A DNA stretch of 5,995 nucleotides. Origin: Acidobacteriota bacterium (GTDB taxonomy: Bacteria; Acidobacteriota; Terriglobia; Terriglobales; Acidobacteriaceae). Positions 1 to 5,392 of this stretch are shown here, one piece after another (positions within the stretch are counted from its first letter, which is position 1; each line of letters opens with the position of its first letter). The DNA lies in assembly GCA_021805265.1 (NCBI GenBank), contig JAJZFR010000116.1, positions 1 through 5,995 of the forward strand, given 5' to 3'. The notes beneath the pieces were generated by a model. It searched no databases. It worked only from the letters and a program-made list of their open reading frames with translations, and was not told where the DNA came from. A program made the translations under genes and the position numbers.

Positions 1-222
1 CGCGAACTGTATGCGCCGGAGGTTGCGATGCTGCCGATTGGCGGGCATTACACAATGGGACCGAAGGAAGCAGCTCTGGCCGTGAGCTACCTGAAGCCGA
101 AATTGATCCTGCCGCTGCACTGGGGAACGTTCCCGGCTTTGACAGGAACGCCTGAGAAGCTGGCGGAGTTGTTGTCGGACGGCAATCTGGTGGCGAGGGT
201 GAAGCCGGGCGGGACGCTGTAA
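1..222 (+). CDS. UPF0173-type metal-dependent hydrolase (MBL fold), C-terminal fragment
   Basis: The reading frame is open from the first base and ends at TAA 220-222, so the last 73 residues are visible and the start lies before the window. The fragment contains LPIGGHYTMGPKEAA (about residues 11-25 of the fragment) and ILPLHWGTFP (about 36-45). These match the family pattern of an IGG-(F/Y)TMGP segment followed by a P-(M/L)H-(Y/W)-TFP segment. By family knowledge, histidines in such segments (here H16 and H40) belong to the metal site of metallo-beta-lactamase-fold hydrolases. The usual length is about 225-240 residues, so roughly the last third is present. The N-terminal HxHxDH motif is outside the window and cannot be checked. 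The physiological substrate of UPF0173 proteins is not established. The gene converges on the small gene at 549-301 and is followed 20 bases later by a strong hairpin. Family assignment is fairly secure; function is unknown. Confidence 0.88.
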   Translation, partial: RELYAPEVAMLPIGGHYTMGPKEAALAVSYLKPKLILPLHWGTFPALTGTPEKLAELLSDGNLVARVKPGGTL

Positions 223-242
223 CGCAATCACGCGAAAAGCAG

Positions 243-283
243 AACCGGCCCCAGACGGAGGGATTCTCCGTCTGGGGCCGGTT
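243..283. terminator. Perfect 18-bp hairpin, probable bidirectional terminator
   Basis: Bases 243-260 pair perfectly with 266-283 around a 5-base loop (GGATT). The arm reads AACCGGCCCCAGACGGAG. It sits between two convergent genes, 20 bases after the TAA at 222 and 17 bases beyond the end of the minus-strand gene at 301. On the + strand it is followed by GTTGTTGTTG, which is moderately U-rich. On the - strand it is followed by CTGCTTTTCGCG, with a run of four T. Both tails are weaker than the classic U-tract, but the stem is very stable and the position is right for ending transcription from both sides. Confidence 0.82.
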
Positions 284-300
284 GTTGTTGGGGCAAGAAG

Positions 301-549
301 CTACTTGGAGGAGTTCTTCTTCTGTAGTTCCCAGCGCCGCTTGACTGCCTCTGCGATGCGCTTGCGACCCTCGGGGGTCAGGTTGCGCTTGGTTTTTCCC
401 TTGGCGGGAGCGGTGTTCGTGGTGAGGGATGTTTTTGCGCTACGCCCCGATTTGGCCTTGGAAACGGAGGCTCCGGAGAGCAGCGCTTTGGCCTGCTCCA
501 GACGCGCGATTTCCAGATCGATCTCTTGCAGGATTTTTGCCAGTTGCAT
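301..549 (-). CDS. Small lysine/arginine-rich protein with N-terminal helix and a C-terminal LTPEGRKRIAEAVKRRW motif
   Basis: An 82-residue basic protein that I cannot name. Residues 1-26 form an amphipathic, probably coiled-coil helix with Leu/Ile spacing (MQLAKILQEIDLEIARLEQA). Residues 27-55 are a Lys/Ser/Thr/Ala-rich linker that looks disordered. Residues 57-73 carry LTPEGRKRIAEAVKRRW, followed by a basic tail. Similar 'SPEGR-RI-AA-(K/R)RW' segments occur in many small bacterial proteins and resemble the NUMOD3-type DNA-binding segments of homing endonucleases. A nucleic-acid-binding or nucleoid-associated role is therefore possible, but it is inference. The start is well supported: CTCCT at 555-559 reads AGGAG on the coding strand, 5 bases before the ATG at 549. 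The gene has its own promoter-like sequence and two palindromes upstream, and shares a convergent hairpin downstream with the UPF0173 gene. There is no signal peptide or membrane segment. Confidence 0.8.
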   Translation of the reverse strand: MQLAKILQEIDLEIARLEQAKALLSGASVSKAKSGRSAKTSLTTNTAPAKGKTKRNLTPEGRKRIAEAVKRRWELQKKNSSK

Positions 550-554
550 GAATT

Positions 555-559
555 CTCCT
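555..559 (-). promoter_or_regulatory. Shine-Dalgarno site of the small basic-protein gene
   Basis: The coding strand reads AGGAG, then AATTC, then the ATG at 549. This is a near-ideal sequence and spacing. It fixes the start codon and is the clearest ribosome binding site in the window, where most of the other genes have weak ones. Confidence 0.8.
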
Positions 560-618
560 AACGGTCACTTACCATGCTCTGCAGATCTGGGGGCGGTTGC
601 AAAGGTCCGGTTGTATTT

Positions 619-637
619 ACCTTGTATAGAACAAAGT
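619..637. promoter_or_regulatory. Imperfect palindrome ACCTTGT-N5-ACAAAGT, candidate operator
   Basis: ACCTTGT (619-625) and ACAAAGT (631-637) are inverted repeats with one mismatch in seven, separated by ATAGA. The element covers the proposed -10 hexamer of the minus-strand promoter (623-628), so a bound protein would block that promoter. The arrangement resembles the short TTTGT/ACAAA dyads used by winged-helix repressors. No regulator gene is present in this window, so the binding protein is unknown. This is an inference from symmetry and position. Confidence 0.4.
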
Positions 638-652
638 GGTCACACTTGACAA
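623..652 (-). promoter_or_regulatory. Sigma70-like promoter for the small basic-protein gene
   Basis: On the minus strand TTGTCA (647-652, five of six to the -35 consensus) is followed after 18 bases by TATACA (623-628, four of six to the -10 consensus). Transcription would start near 616, giving a leader of roughly 65 bases before the ATG at 549. A 17-base spacing with CTATAC (624-629) is an alternative reading. The -35 lies inside one palindrome and the -10 inside another. Confidence 0.5.
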
Positions 653-656
653 GTGT
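642..656. promoter_or_regulatory. Perfect palindrome ACACTTG-A-CAAGTGT, candidate operator
   Basis: Seven-base arms (642-648 and 650-656) are exact inverted repeats around one central base. The element contains the minus-strand -35 hexamer TTGTCA and, on the + strand, a perfect TTGACA (646-651). I find no acceptable -10 for the + strand at the right distance and no + strand gene downstream. It is therefore best read as an operator or extended -35 for the minus-strand gene. Confidence 0.4.
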
Positions 657-707
657 AGCAGATGCGTAAGAGGCAAACAGAAGGAGTTACCTGGGTGAGT
701 AGCGAAT

Positions 708-753
708 GGGTAACGGAAAGCGGTGGGGGGTAACCGGAAACGGGGGTAACCGG
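708..753. repeat. Three degenerate G-rich direct repeats, core GGGTAAC(C)GG
   Basis: GGGTAAC occurs at 708, 728 and 744. The second and third copies share the 12-base string GGGGGTAACCGG (726-737 and 742-753, period 16). The first copy lacks one C and reads GGGTAACGGAAAGCGG. The third copy is also the distal arm of the permease 3' stem-loop. The repeats lie between two genes on the minus strand and have no coding potential that I can support. Confidence 0.6.
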
Positions 754-781
754 CAGTTGGCTGGCTGCCGCTTACCCCCGT
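740..781 (-). terminator. Stem-loop just after the permease stop codon
   Basis: Bases 740-756 pair with 765-781: 17 positions with a single C-C mismatch (750/771) around an 8-base loop (757-764). Read on the minus strand, it begins 3 bases after the permease TGA (787-785). The following bases, TTCCGGTTACC, are not a proper U-tract. It may act as a weak intrinsic terminator or as a 3'-end-stabilising structure. It separates the permease transcript from the downstream small gene, which has its own promoter. Confidence 0.6.
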
Positions 782-784
782 GAC

Positions 785-3142
785 TCAGTGTGTCTCGCTA
801 TCGGAGTTTCCAGGCGGAGTGGTAGCACCGAGGGCCATCTCCGGTTTGCGGATACGCAGGGAGGTGACTTCCATGGTGGATTTGAAGCGCTCGATGTCCT
901 TGACAACATCCTGAGTGTCGCGCGCGTAGAGGGTGGCGAGCCGAGTGAGGGAATAGGTAATGATGTCGCTGTGGTGGAGGTCGCGCATGGCCGGATCGCG
1001 GCGGAGATTGAGCCAGAGGCGATGGACAAGCTGCACATCGTCTGGGCGCAGATTTGGCGCGTGGGGGCCGAGGTGGAAGACGCGCGCATCGCCGTTGGCG
1101 CTGATGACGTAGAAGGTCATCTGATTCTTGGGTTCGGGCAGAGTTTCCCACGCCTGGCCGATGTGGAATGCCTGCTCCTCGGGGGTCAGCTTGGTGGAGA
1201 GACCGGAGACGACGGAATCGACCTCGAGGGAGTGAGCGGTCTGGACGAGAGCGGCGAAGATGTCGCCAGCGGGCACGACGACGAGGGAGACGGTCTTGCC
1301 AAAGCTTTCGGCGACGGAAATGGCCTTGGTGAAGACCATTTGTTCGTGTTCAGAGAAGATTTGATCCTCCGGGCCGAGGTATTCCGGGCCACCTGCGCCC
1401 ATGATGCGGGCGGTGAGGACGACGACATCCTGCTCGTCGGTGCTGGTGTGAGAGAGCGCCCACTTGAGGGCAAAGGGGTTGGCGGCGTCGCGCATGGTGA
1501 CCATCACGCCGCCGGGCCGGATGCCGAGGGATTCGCGGCTGATGCGCTCTTCGCGCTCGAGCTGGAAGTGCTCCTTCATCTGCTCATTGGAGGCGGCGTG
1601 CTTCTTGTGATTTCGCTTTTCAGAGAAGTAGAAGATGACGAAGAAGATAGCGGAAAAGATGATGCCGCTGATGGTGGCGACACGTTTGGTGACGAGATTG
1701 ACGAGGGCGATAGCGATCAGCACCATGGTGACCGAGGCGAGGCCGATGGGTATCTCGATGCCTGCAATCCGGATGTTGAAGGGAACCTTCCACTCGCGGT
1801 GGCCTTTGAATTTCCAGCGCAGGACGAGCATGGCGATGCCTTTGAAGGCAAAGGACCAGATGACGCCGAAAGCGTAGGCCTCGCCGAGCATGTCCACATC
1901 GCCACGGGTGATGATGATGGTGAACATCTGGAGGAAAAAGACCATGTTGATAATGCGGTAGCTGGTACCGAATTTGGCGTGGGGTTTGCGGAACCAGTCG
2001 GTGAGGACGCCGTCCTCGGCCATGCGCATGAGTACGCCGGTGGACCCGACGATGGAGGTGTTGATGGCCCCTGAAAGGATGAGGAAACCGACGATGACGA
2101 CAAAGATGCGGAGGCCGATCTTGAGCATGGTCGGGCCAGTCATGTACATGGCCAGGCCGGCGATGAGATTGTTCTGGTAAATCTGGACGCGCGGGCCGTC
2201 GGGGATGAGCATGGAGGCGAGAATGGTGGCGCCGCCGGTGAAGATGAGGCTGTAGAGCGCAATGACGAGTGCGGTTTTCTTGAGGTTGCGCAGCTTGGGG
2301 TATTCGATTTCGCGATTGACCTGGGCGAGGGTCTCTTCGCCGCTCATGGCGAGCACGGAGTGACCGAAGGCCATGAGGATGCCGAAGAGGCCGAGGACGT
2401 GGGCCCACTTGGTGTCTTTGAGGAAGCCCAGAGCGTAGTCGCTGAACTGGAGATTATGGGTGGTCGGGAACGGCGGCAAAGCGGCGTGCTGGACAATGGC
2501 GGAGTAGATGCCCCAGCCGAGGATGATGACCACCATGACGGTGGTGATCTGCATGACCTTGAGGGCCTTGTCGCTCGATTCCTCGATGCCTTTGATGTTT
2601 TCCCACCAATAGTAGATGGTGACGATGGCGGCAAAAAAGGCGGAGGTTTCGTTGATTGGAAAGAGGAAGTTAGCCTGACCGTGCGCATTGAGCATGGCGG
2701 CGGGAAGCCAGCCGTGCAGGGCAAAGACTCCCAGCAACTCGTTCATGAGGCCAACGATGTACTGTCCCGCGGAGACGCCTGAGATGGGTCCGGTGAGGAT
2801 GTAATCGAACATGAGGGCGGAGACGCTGATCTTGGCGACGGTACCGCCCATGGCCTCCTTGACGACGCGGTAGACGCCTCCGCGGGTGAACATGGTGCAG
2901 CTTTCGACGTAGACTGCGCGTACGGCGAAGGAGAAGAGCATGATGCCGAGGATGAACCACGGAGCGGAGCGCCCAACGGCACCCTCGGCGATGCCGCCGG
3001 CGTAGAAGGCCGAGGAGCCGAGGTCACAGAGAACGATTGCGGAGGCTCGCCAGAAGGAGATGAAGGTGAGCATGACCGAGGAGGCTACGACAAGCCGAAC
3101 GCGGTCTGACATGGGAGCGTGGGTGGTTTTCGATGTGCCCAT
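785..3142 (-). CDS. APC-superfamily amino acid permease with C-terminal UspA-like cytosolic domain
   Basis: A 785-residue inner-membrane protein. Residues about 15-508 have the APC transporter pattern of around 12 hydrophobic segments. Recognisable landmarks are the TM1 break LGSSAFYAGG (41-50), the E-x7-GGVYRVV region (80-94), TGPISGVSAG (117-126), and SGEETLAQVNREIEYPKLRN (267-286), which matches the conserved loop after TM6 of amino acid permeases. Residues about 510-785 form a soluble tail: a charged linker, then an alpha/beta region (QDVVVLTARI 571-580, VSLVVVPAGDIFAALVQTA 618-636, VDSVVSGLS 641-649) resembling universal stress protein folds seen on some APC transporters. The substrate cannot be told from sequence. 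The ATG at 3142 has no good ribosome binding site. A second ATG at 3112 (residue 11) also lacks one, and either could be used. A promoter lies about 80 bases upstream, and a stem-loop directly follows the stop. Codons end mostly in C. Confidence 0.93.
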   Translation of the reverse strand: MGTSKTTHAPMSDRVRLVVASSVMLTFISFWRASAIVLCDLGSSAFYAGGIAEGAVGRSAPWFILGIMLFSFAVRAVYVESCTMFTRGGVYRVVKEAMGGTVAKISVSALMFDYILTGPISGVSAGQYIVGLMNELLGVFALHGWLPAAMLNAHGQANFLFPINETSAFFAAIVTIYYWWENIKGIEESSDKALKVMQITTVMVVIILGWGIYSAIVQHAALPPFPTTHNLQFSDYALGFLKDTKWAHVLGLFGILMAFGHSVLAMSGEETLAQVNREIEYPKLRNLKKTALVIALYSLIFTGGATILASMLIPDGPRVQIYQNNLIAGLAMYMTGPTMLKIGLRIFVVIVGFLILSGAINTSIVGSTGVLMRMAEDGVLTDWFRKPHAKFGTSYRIINMVFFLQMFTIIITRGDVDMLGEAYAFGVIWSFAFKGIAMLVLRWKFKGHREWKVPFNIRIAGIEIPIGLASVTMVLIAIALVNLVTKRVATISGIIFSAIFFVIFYFSEKRNHKKHAASNEQMKEHFQLEREERISRESLGIRPGGVMVTMRDAANPFALKWALSHTSTDEQDVVVLTARIMGAGGPEYLGPEDQIFSEHEQMVFTKAISVAESFGKTVSLVVVPAGDIFAALVQTAHSLEVDSVVSGLSTKLTPEEQAFHIGQAWETLPEPKNQMTFYVISANGDARVFHLGPHAPNLRPDDVQLVHRLWLNLRRDPAMRDLHHSDIITYSLTRLATLYARDTQDVVKDIERFKSTMEVTSLRIRKPEMALGATTPPGNSDSETH

Positions 3143-3228
3143 AACAAAGGCCGTGCCTGGCCGGATTACGCTTTTCTTCGCATTGAGAGTGTCGTATGTA
3201 GAGCCAAGAACGACGACGCCCAGCGCTG

Positions 3229-3257
3229 AGTGTAGTTCGATTGGGAGGATGCGTCAA
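3229..3257 (-). promoter_or_regulatory. Sigma70-like promoter for the permease gene
   Basis: On the minus strand TTGACG (3252-3257, five of six) is followed by exactly 17 bases and then TACACT (3229-3234, four of six with the key T, A and final T). The predicted start near 3222 gives a leader of about 80 bases before the ATG at 3142. The -35 is one arm of an inverted repeat, CGTCAA (3252-3257) / TTGACG (3265-3270) with a 7-base spacer, which could be a regulator site. Confidence 0.6.
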
Positions 3258-3315
3258 TCGGAAGTTGACGTTGCAGAAAGCGGCGCAGCGAGCAAAATTG
3301 AGCGCCTCACGATTT

Positions 3316-3504
3316 CTAGGTCGTTTCGGAACCGGGCGGAGCCATCGACGTAGTCTCCTGTTTGGCGAAAAGCTCGACGGTGTCTTCGACGAAGCTGTAG
3401 AGGACAACTACGGAAGAGCCGGAGAGGCCGAGGAAGAACATCCCCTCGAGGAAGTGCATGAGGAAGAGACCGATTGCCATATCGATATTGTAATCCCGCT
3501 GCAT
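3316..3504 (-). CDS. Small single-helix membrane protein of unknown function
   Basis: Sixty-two residues from the ATG at 3504, or 54 from an internal ATG at 3480. Residues about 9-40 (MAIGLFLMHFLEGMFFLGLS, then GSSVVVLYSF) are strongly hydrophobic, enough for one long or kinked membrane segment. An acidic stretch follows (VEDTVELFAKQE) and then a polar Ser/Thr/Pro tail. I do not recognise a named family. Support for a real gene comes from the coherent membrane-protein composition and from codon choice: CTC, TTC, GTC, TCC and GCC dominate, as in the permease on the same strand and unlike the + strand genes. Neither start has a good ribosome binding site. The 3480 start has TACAAT (3487-3492 complement) 6 bases upstream, which could be a -10 for a near-leaderless message. 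The gene is divergent from lnt with 83 bases between their start codons. Confidence 0.65.
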   Translation of the reverse strand: MQRDYNIDMAIGLFLMHFLEGMFFLGLSGSSVVVLYSFVEDTVELFAKQETTSMAPPGSETT

Positions 3505-3552
3505 AAAAAAGGCATAAGGGGGCGGAAGTTGTTTTGCAGGGGTAAATGGCGA

Positions 3553-3580
3553 TTACCATTTCAGTCGAGTCTGCTAGACT
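3553..3580 (+). promoter_or_regulatory. Extended -10 promoter of lnt, possibly giving a leaderless mRNA
   Basis: TTACCA (3553-3558, four of six) is followed by 16 bases and TAGACT (3575-3580, four of six with T, A and final T). A TGC just before it (3572-3574) makes an extended -10. The -10 ends 7 bases before the ATG at 3588, so the first transcribed base would be at or next to the A of the start codon. The element would be coding if the ATG at 3546 were used. Confidence 0.45.
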
Positions 3581-3587
3581 CAGGCGC

Positions 3588-5315
3588 ATGCGTGGGATTG
3601 CCTTGCGTTTGTTGGCTGGCGCGGTGGGAACTGCGGTGTTGCTTGACCTGCCGTTTCCCATAGCGGGACCGCTGCCGATGTGGCGGACGGTGTTTGCATG
3701 GATTGCGCTGGTTCCGCTGGTGGTGAGAGTGGTTCGGCTGGTAAACGGGCCGGACTGCCTGAAAGCGTGGCCGCTGTGGGTGCTGGGCGCGGGCTGGCTT
3801 TCGGGCGCGCTCTGGTTCGGGCTGAACTGCTACTGGGTATATGACACGATGCACAATTATGGCGGGATGGGGCCGGTGATGGCCGGGGTGTGTCTCGTGC
3901 TGTTCAGCGTGTATCTGGGCTTCTGGTTTGGGCTGTTTACGCTGGCGCTGGGGATGGTGAGCCGGGCGACTAAGCTGCGCGGGGCAAGCGAGAATTGGCT
4001 GCTGGGGCTGATTCCTGTGTTGTGGGTGGGGATGGAGTTTGCGGTGGCGCGGATACCGTCGTTTCCGTGGGATGAACTGGGGTATTCGCAAATTGACAAT
4101 GCATTGTTGACGCGGCTTGCGCCCTGGACCGGGGTGATGGGGATCAGCTTTGCGCTGGCGGCGGGGAATGCTCTGCTGGCAGGAGGGTTCTTCCTCACCA
4201 GCCGACGGGGCAGGCGATGGAGTGCGGCTGCGGGGCTTTGCGCAGGGTTGTTGGGTATGGGTGGGTTTCTGCTGCGCGCGCCGCGTCCGATGGCCGAGGC
4301 GACGGCGATGCTGGTGCAGCCGAACCTGAACGTGAACGCGGACGATGTGTGGGTTGGGGCGCAGTGGGATGCTCACCTGGCGGAGTTTGCGCGGCTGGCG
4401 GGGGAAGAGTGCGGGAAGAGCTTTCTGACCGGGATGCCGGAGACGGGGGCGACGGAAGCGAAGACCAGTTGCGGGGTGTCAGAGACGTCGAAAGCCCTGG
4501 GGATGCCGGCGGCAGATGTGCCCGCGCCCGCGCTGGTGGCGTGGCCGGAGTCAGCGGCGCCGTTTCGTGAGCCGGACCCGCGATTTCAGGAGGGAATGGG
4601 GAAGATTGCGCGGGCCGAGCAGTCGCCGATGATTGTGGGCAATGTGGGGATGGAGGTGGGTCGAGGCGAGGATGGGCTGGCGCAATATCGCATCTACAAC
4701 TCGGCGTCGGTGATTGCGGCGAACGGGAGCTTTGTGGGGCGCTATGACAAGATTCACCTGGTTCCGTTCGGGGAGTACGTTCCGGCGCGGCAACTTCTGT
4801 TTTTTGCGCATCAACTGACGCAGCAACTGACGGACCTGAACGGGGGCGCGGAGCGGAAGGTGTTTCGGCTGCGGAGCGCGAATGGAGCCGCGCACCACTA
4901 CGGGATTTTCATCTGTTACGAGTCGGTGTTTGGCGACGAGGTGAGGCAGTTTGTGGAGCTGGGGGCAGAGACGCTGGTGAACATCAGCGATGACGGCTGG
5001 TACGGGGACACGAGCGCGCCGTGGGAGCACCTGAACATGGCGCGGATGCGGGCGATCGAGAATCATCGGTGGCTGCTCAGGGACACGAACAGCGGAGTGA
5101 CGGCGTCGATCGATCCGAACGGTGTAGTGAGGCAGAGCATCGAGCGGCACAGGGTGGACGTGCTTCCGGCACAGTTTGGCTACGAGACGCGGCTGACGTG
5201 GTACACGGTGCATGGGGACGTGCTGGGGATGATTTGTGCCATACTGGCAGTGGTATTTGCCTTGTGGGCGACGCGCGCGCTGCTGTGGCGACGGAGCGTC
5301 GAAGGAAGTGTTTGA
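3588..5315 (+). CDS. lnt: Apolipoprotein N-acyltransferase
   Basis: Lnt transfers an acyl chain from a phospholipid to the N-terminal diacylglyceryl-cysteine of lipoproteins, the last step of their maturation in the inner membrane. The 575-residue protein (E. coli Lnt has 512) has hydrophobic segments over about residues 1-230, a periplasmic carbon-nitrogen hydrolase domain over about 235-535, and a closing membrane helix near 543-567. The triad is intact: Glu321 in WPESAAPF, Lys388 in GRYDKIHLVPFGEY, and Cys443 in FICYESVFGD. SDDGWYGDTSAPWEHLNMAR (467-486) matches the conserved SNDAWFGD region. An extra loop of about 35 residues (near 282-315, MPETGATEAKTSCG onward) precedes the catalytic Glu. 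An in-frame ATG at 3546 would add 14 residues, but that stretch has AT-ending and rare codons (including AGA), its AGGGG lies only about 3 bases from the ATG, and it contains the likely -10. I therefore prefer 3588. prfB follows after 77 bases. Confidence 0.95.
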   Translation: MRGIALRLLAGAVGTAVLLDLPFPIAGPLPMWRTVFAWIALVPLVVRVVRLVNGPDCLKAWPLWVLGAGWLSGALWFGLNCYWVYDTMHNYGGMGPVMAGVCLVLFSVYLGFWFGLFTLALGMVSRATKLRGASENWLLGLIPVLWVGMEFAVARIPSFPWDELGYSQIDNALLTRLAPWTGVMGISFALAAGNALLAGGFFLTSRRGRRWSAAAGLCAGLLGMGGFLLRAPRPMAEATAMLVQPNLNVNADDVWVGAQWDAHLAEFARLAGEECGKSFLTGMPETGATEAKTSCGVSETSKALGMPAADVPAPALVAWPESAAPFREPDPRFQEGMGKIARAEQSPMIVGNVGMEVGRGEDGLAQYRIYNSASVIAANGSFVGRYDKIHLVPFGEYVPARQLLFFAHQLTQQLTDLNGGAERKVFRLRSANGAAHHYGIFICYESVFGDEVRQFVELGAETLVNISDDGWYGDTSAPWEHLNMARMRAIENHRWLLRDTNSGVTASIDPNGVVRQSIERHRVDVLPAQFGYETRLTWYTVHGDVLGMICAILAVVFALWATRALLWRRSVEGSV

Positions 5316-5339
5316 CGGGCAACTCCGGGCTGGTATTGA
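5312..5339 (+). promoter_or_regulatory. Weak candidate promoter of prfB
   Basis: TTGACG (5312-5317, five of six) overlaps the lnt stop codon and is followed after 16 bases by TATTGA (5334-5339). The -10 matches only its TAT. The leader to the ATG at 5393 would be about 45 bases. No terminator lies between lnt and prfB, so read-through from lnt is equally possible. Confidence 0.25.
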
Positions 5340-5392
5340 AGGTACACGGCAGGTTTTGAAATTCACTCAAAAAGTCAGGTCAGGTAGCGAAT

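Noticed and set aside
646..674. + strand promoter from the perfect TTGACA at 646
   Set aside because: No acceptable -10 hexamer lies 16-18 bases downstream and there is no + strand gene before the permease terminator.
708..746. G-quadruplex formed by the G-runs upstream of the permease terminator
   Set aside because: Only three well-separated runs of three or more G are present, with loops of 11-14 bases. A hairpin explains the region better.
788..2074. A 428-residue open frame on the + strand, antisense to the permease tail
   Set aside because: Its product is a monotonous Asp/Glu/Gly/His-rich sequence with no fold-like pattern, while the opposite strand encodes a convincing transporter. 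Long antisense frames are expected in GC-rich genes with few stops.
3143..3222. Riboswitch in the roughly 80-base permease leader
   Set aside because: Only a short GGCC-N6-GGCC dyad is visible. No known riboswitch core or anti-terminator alternation can be made out, and the leader is short.
3254..3661. 135-residue minus-strand frame overlapping the small membrane-protein gene and the lnt start
   Set aside because: It crosses the lnt 5' end, has a basic low-complexity product and lacks the codon pattern seen in the 3504-3316 frame.
4551..5366. 271-residue minus-strand open frame inside lnt (and another of the same length at 3561-4376)
   Set aside because: Both are Arg/Pro/His-rich shadows of lnt with no ribosome binding site or recognisable motif, and lnt is certain on the other strand.
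5354..5372. TTTTGA-N7-TCAAAA inverted repeat between lnt and prfB as a terminator
   Set aside because: The stem is six mostly A-T pairs, too weak to terminate and without a U-tract. It could arise by chance.
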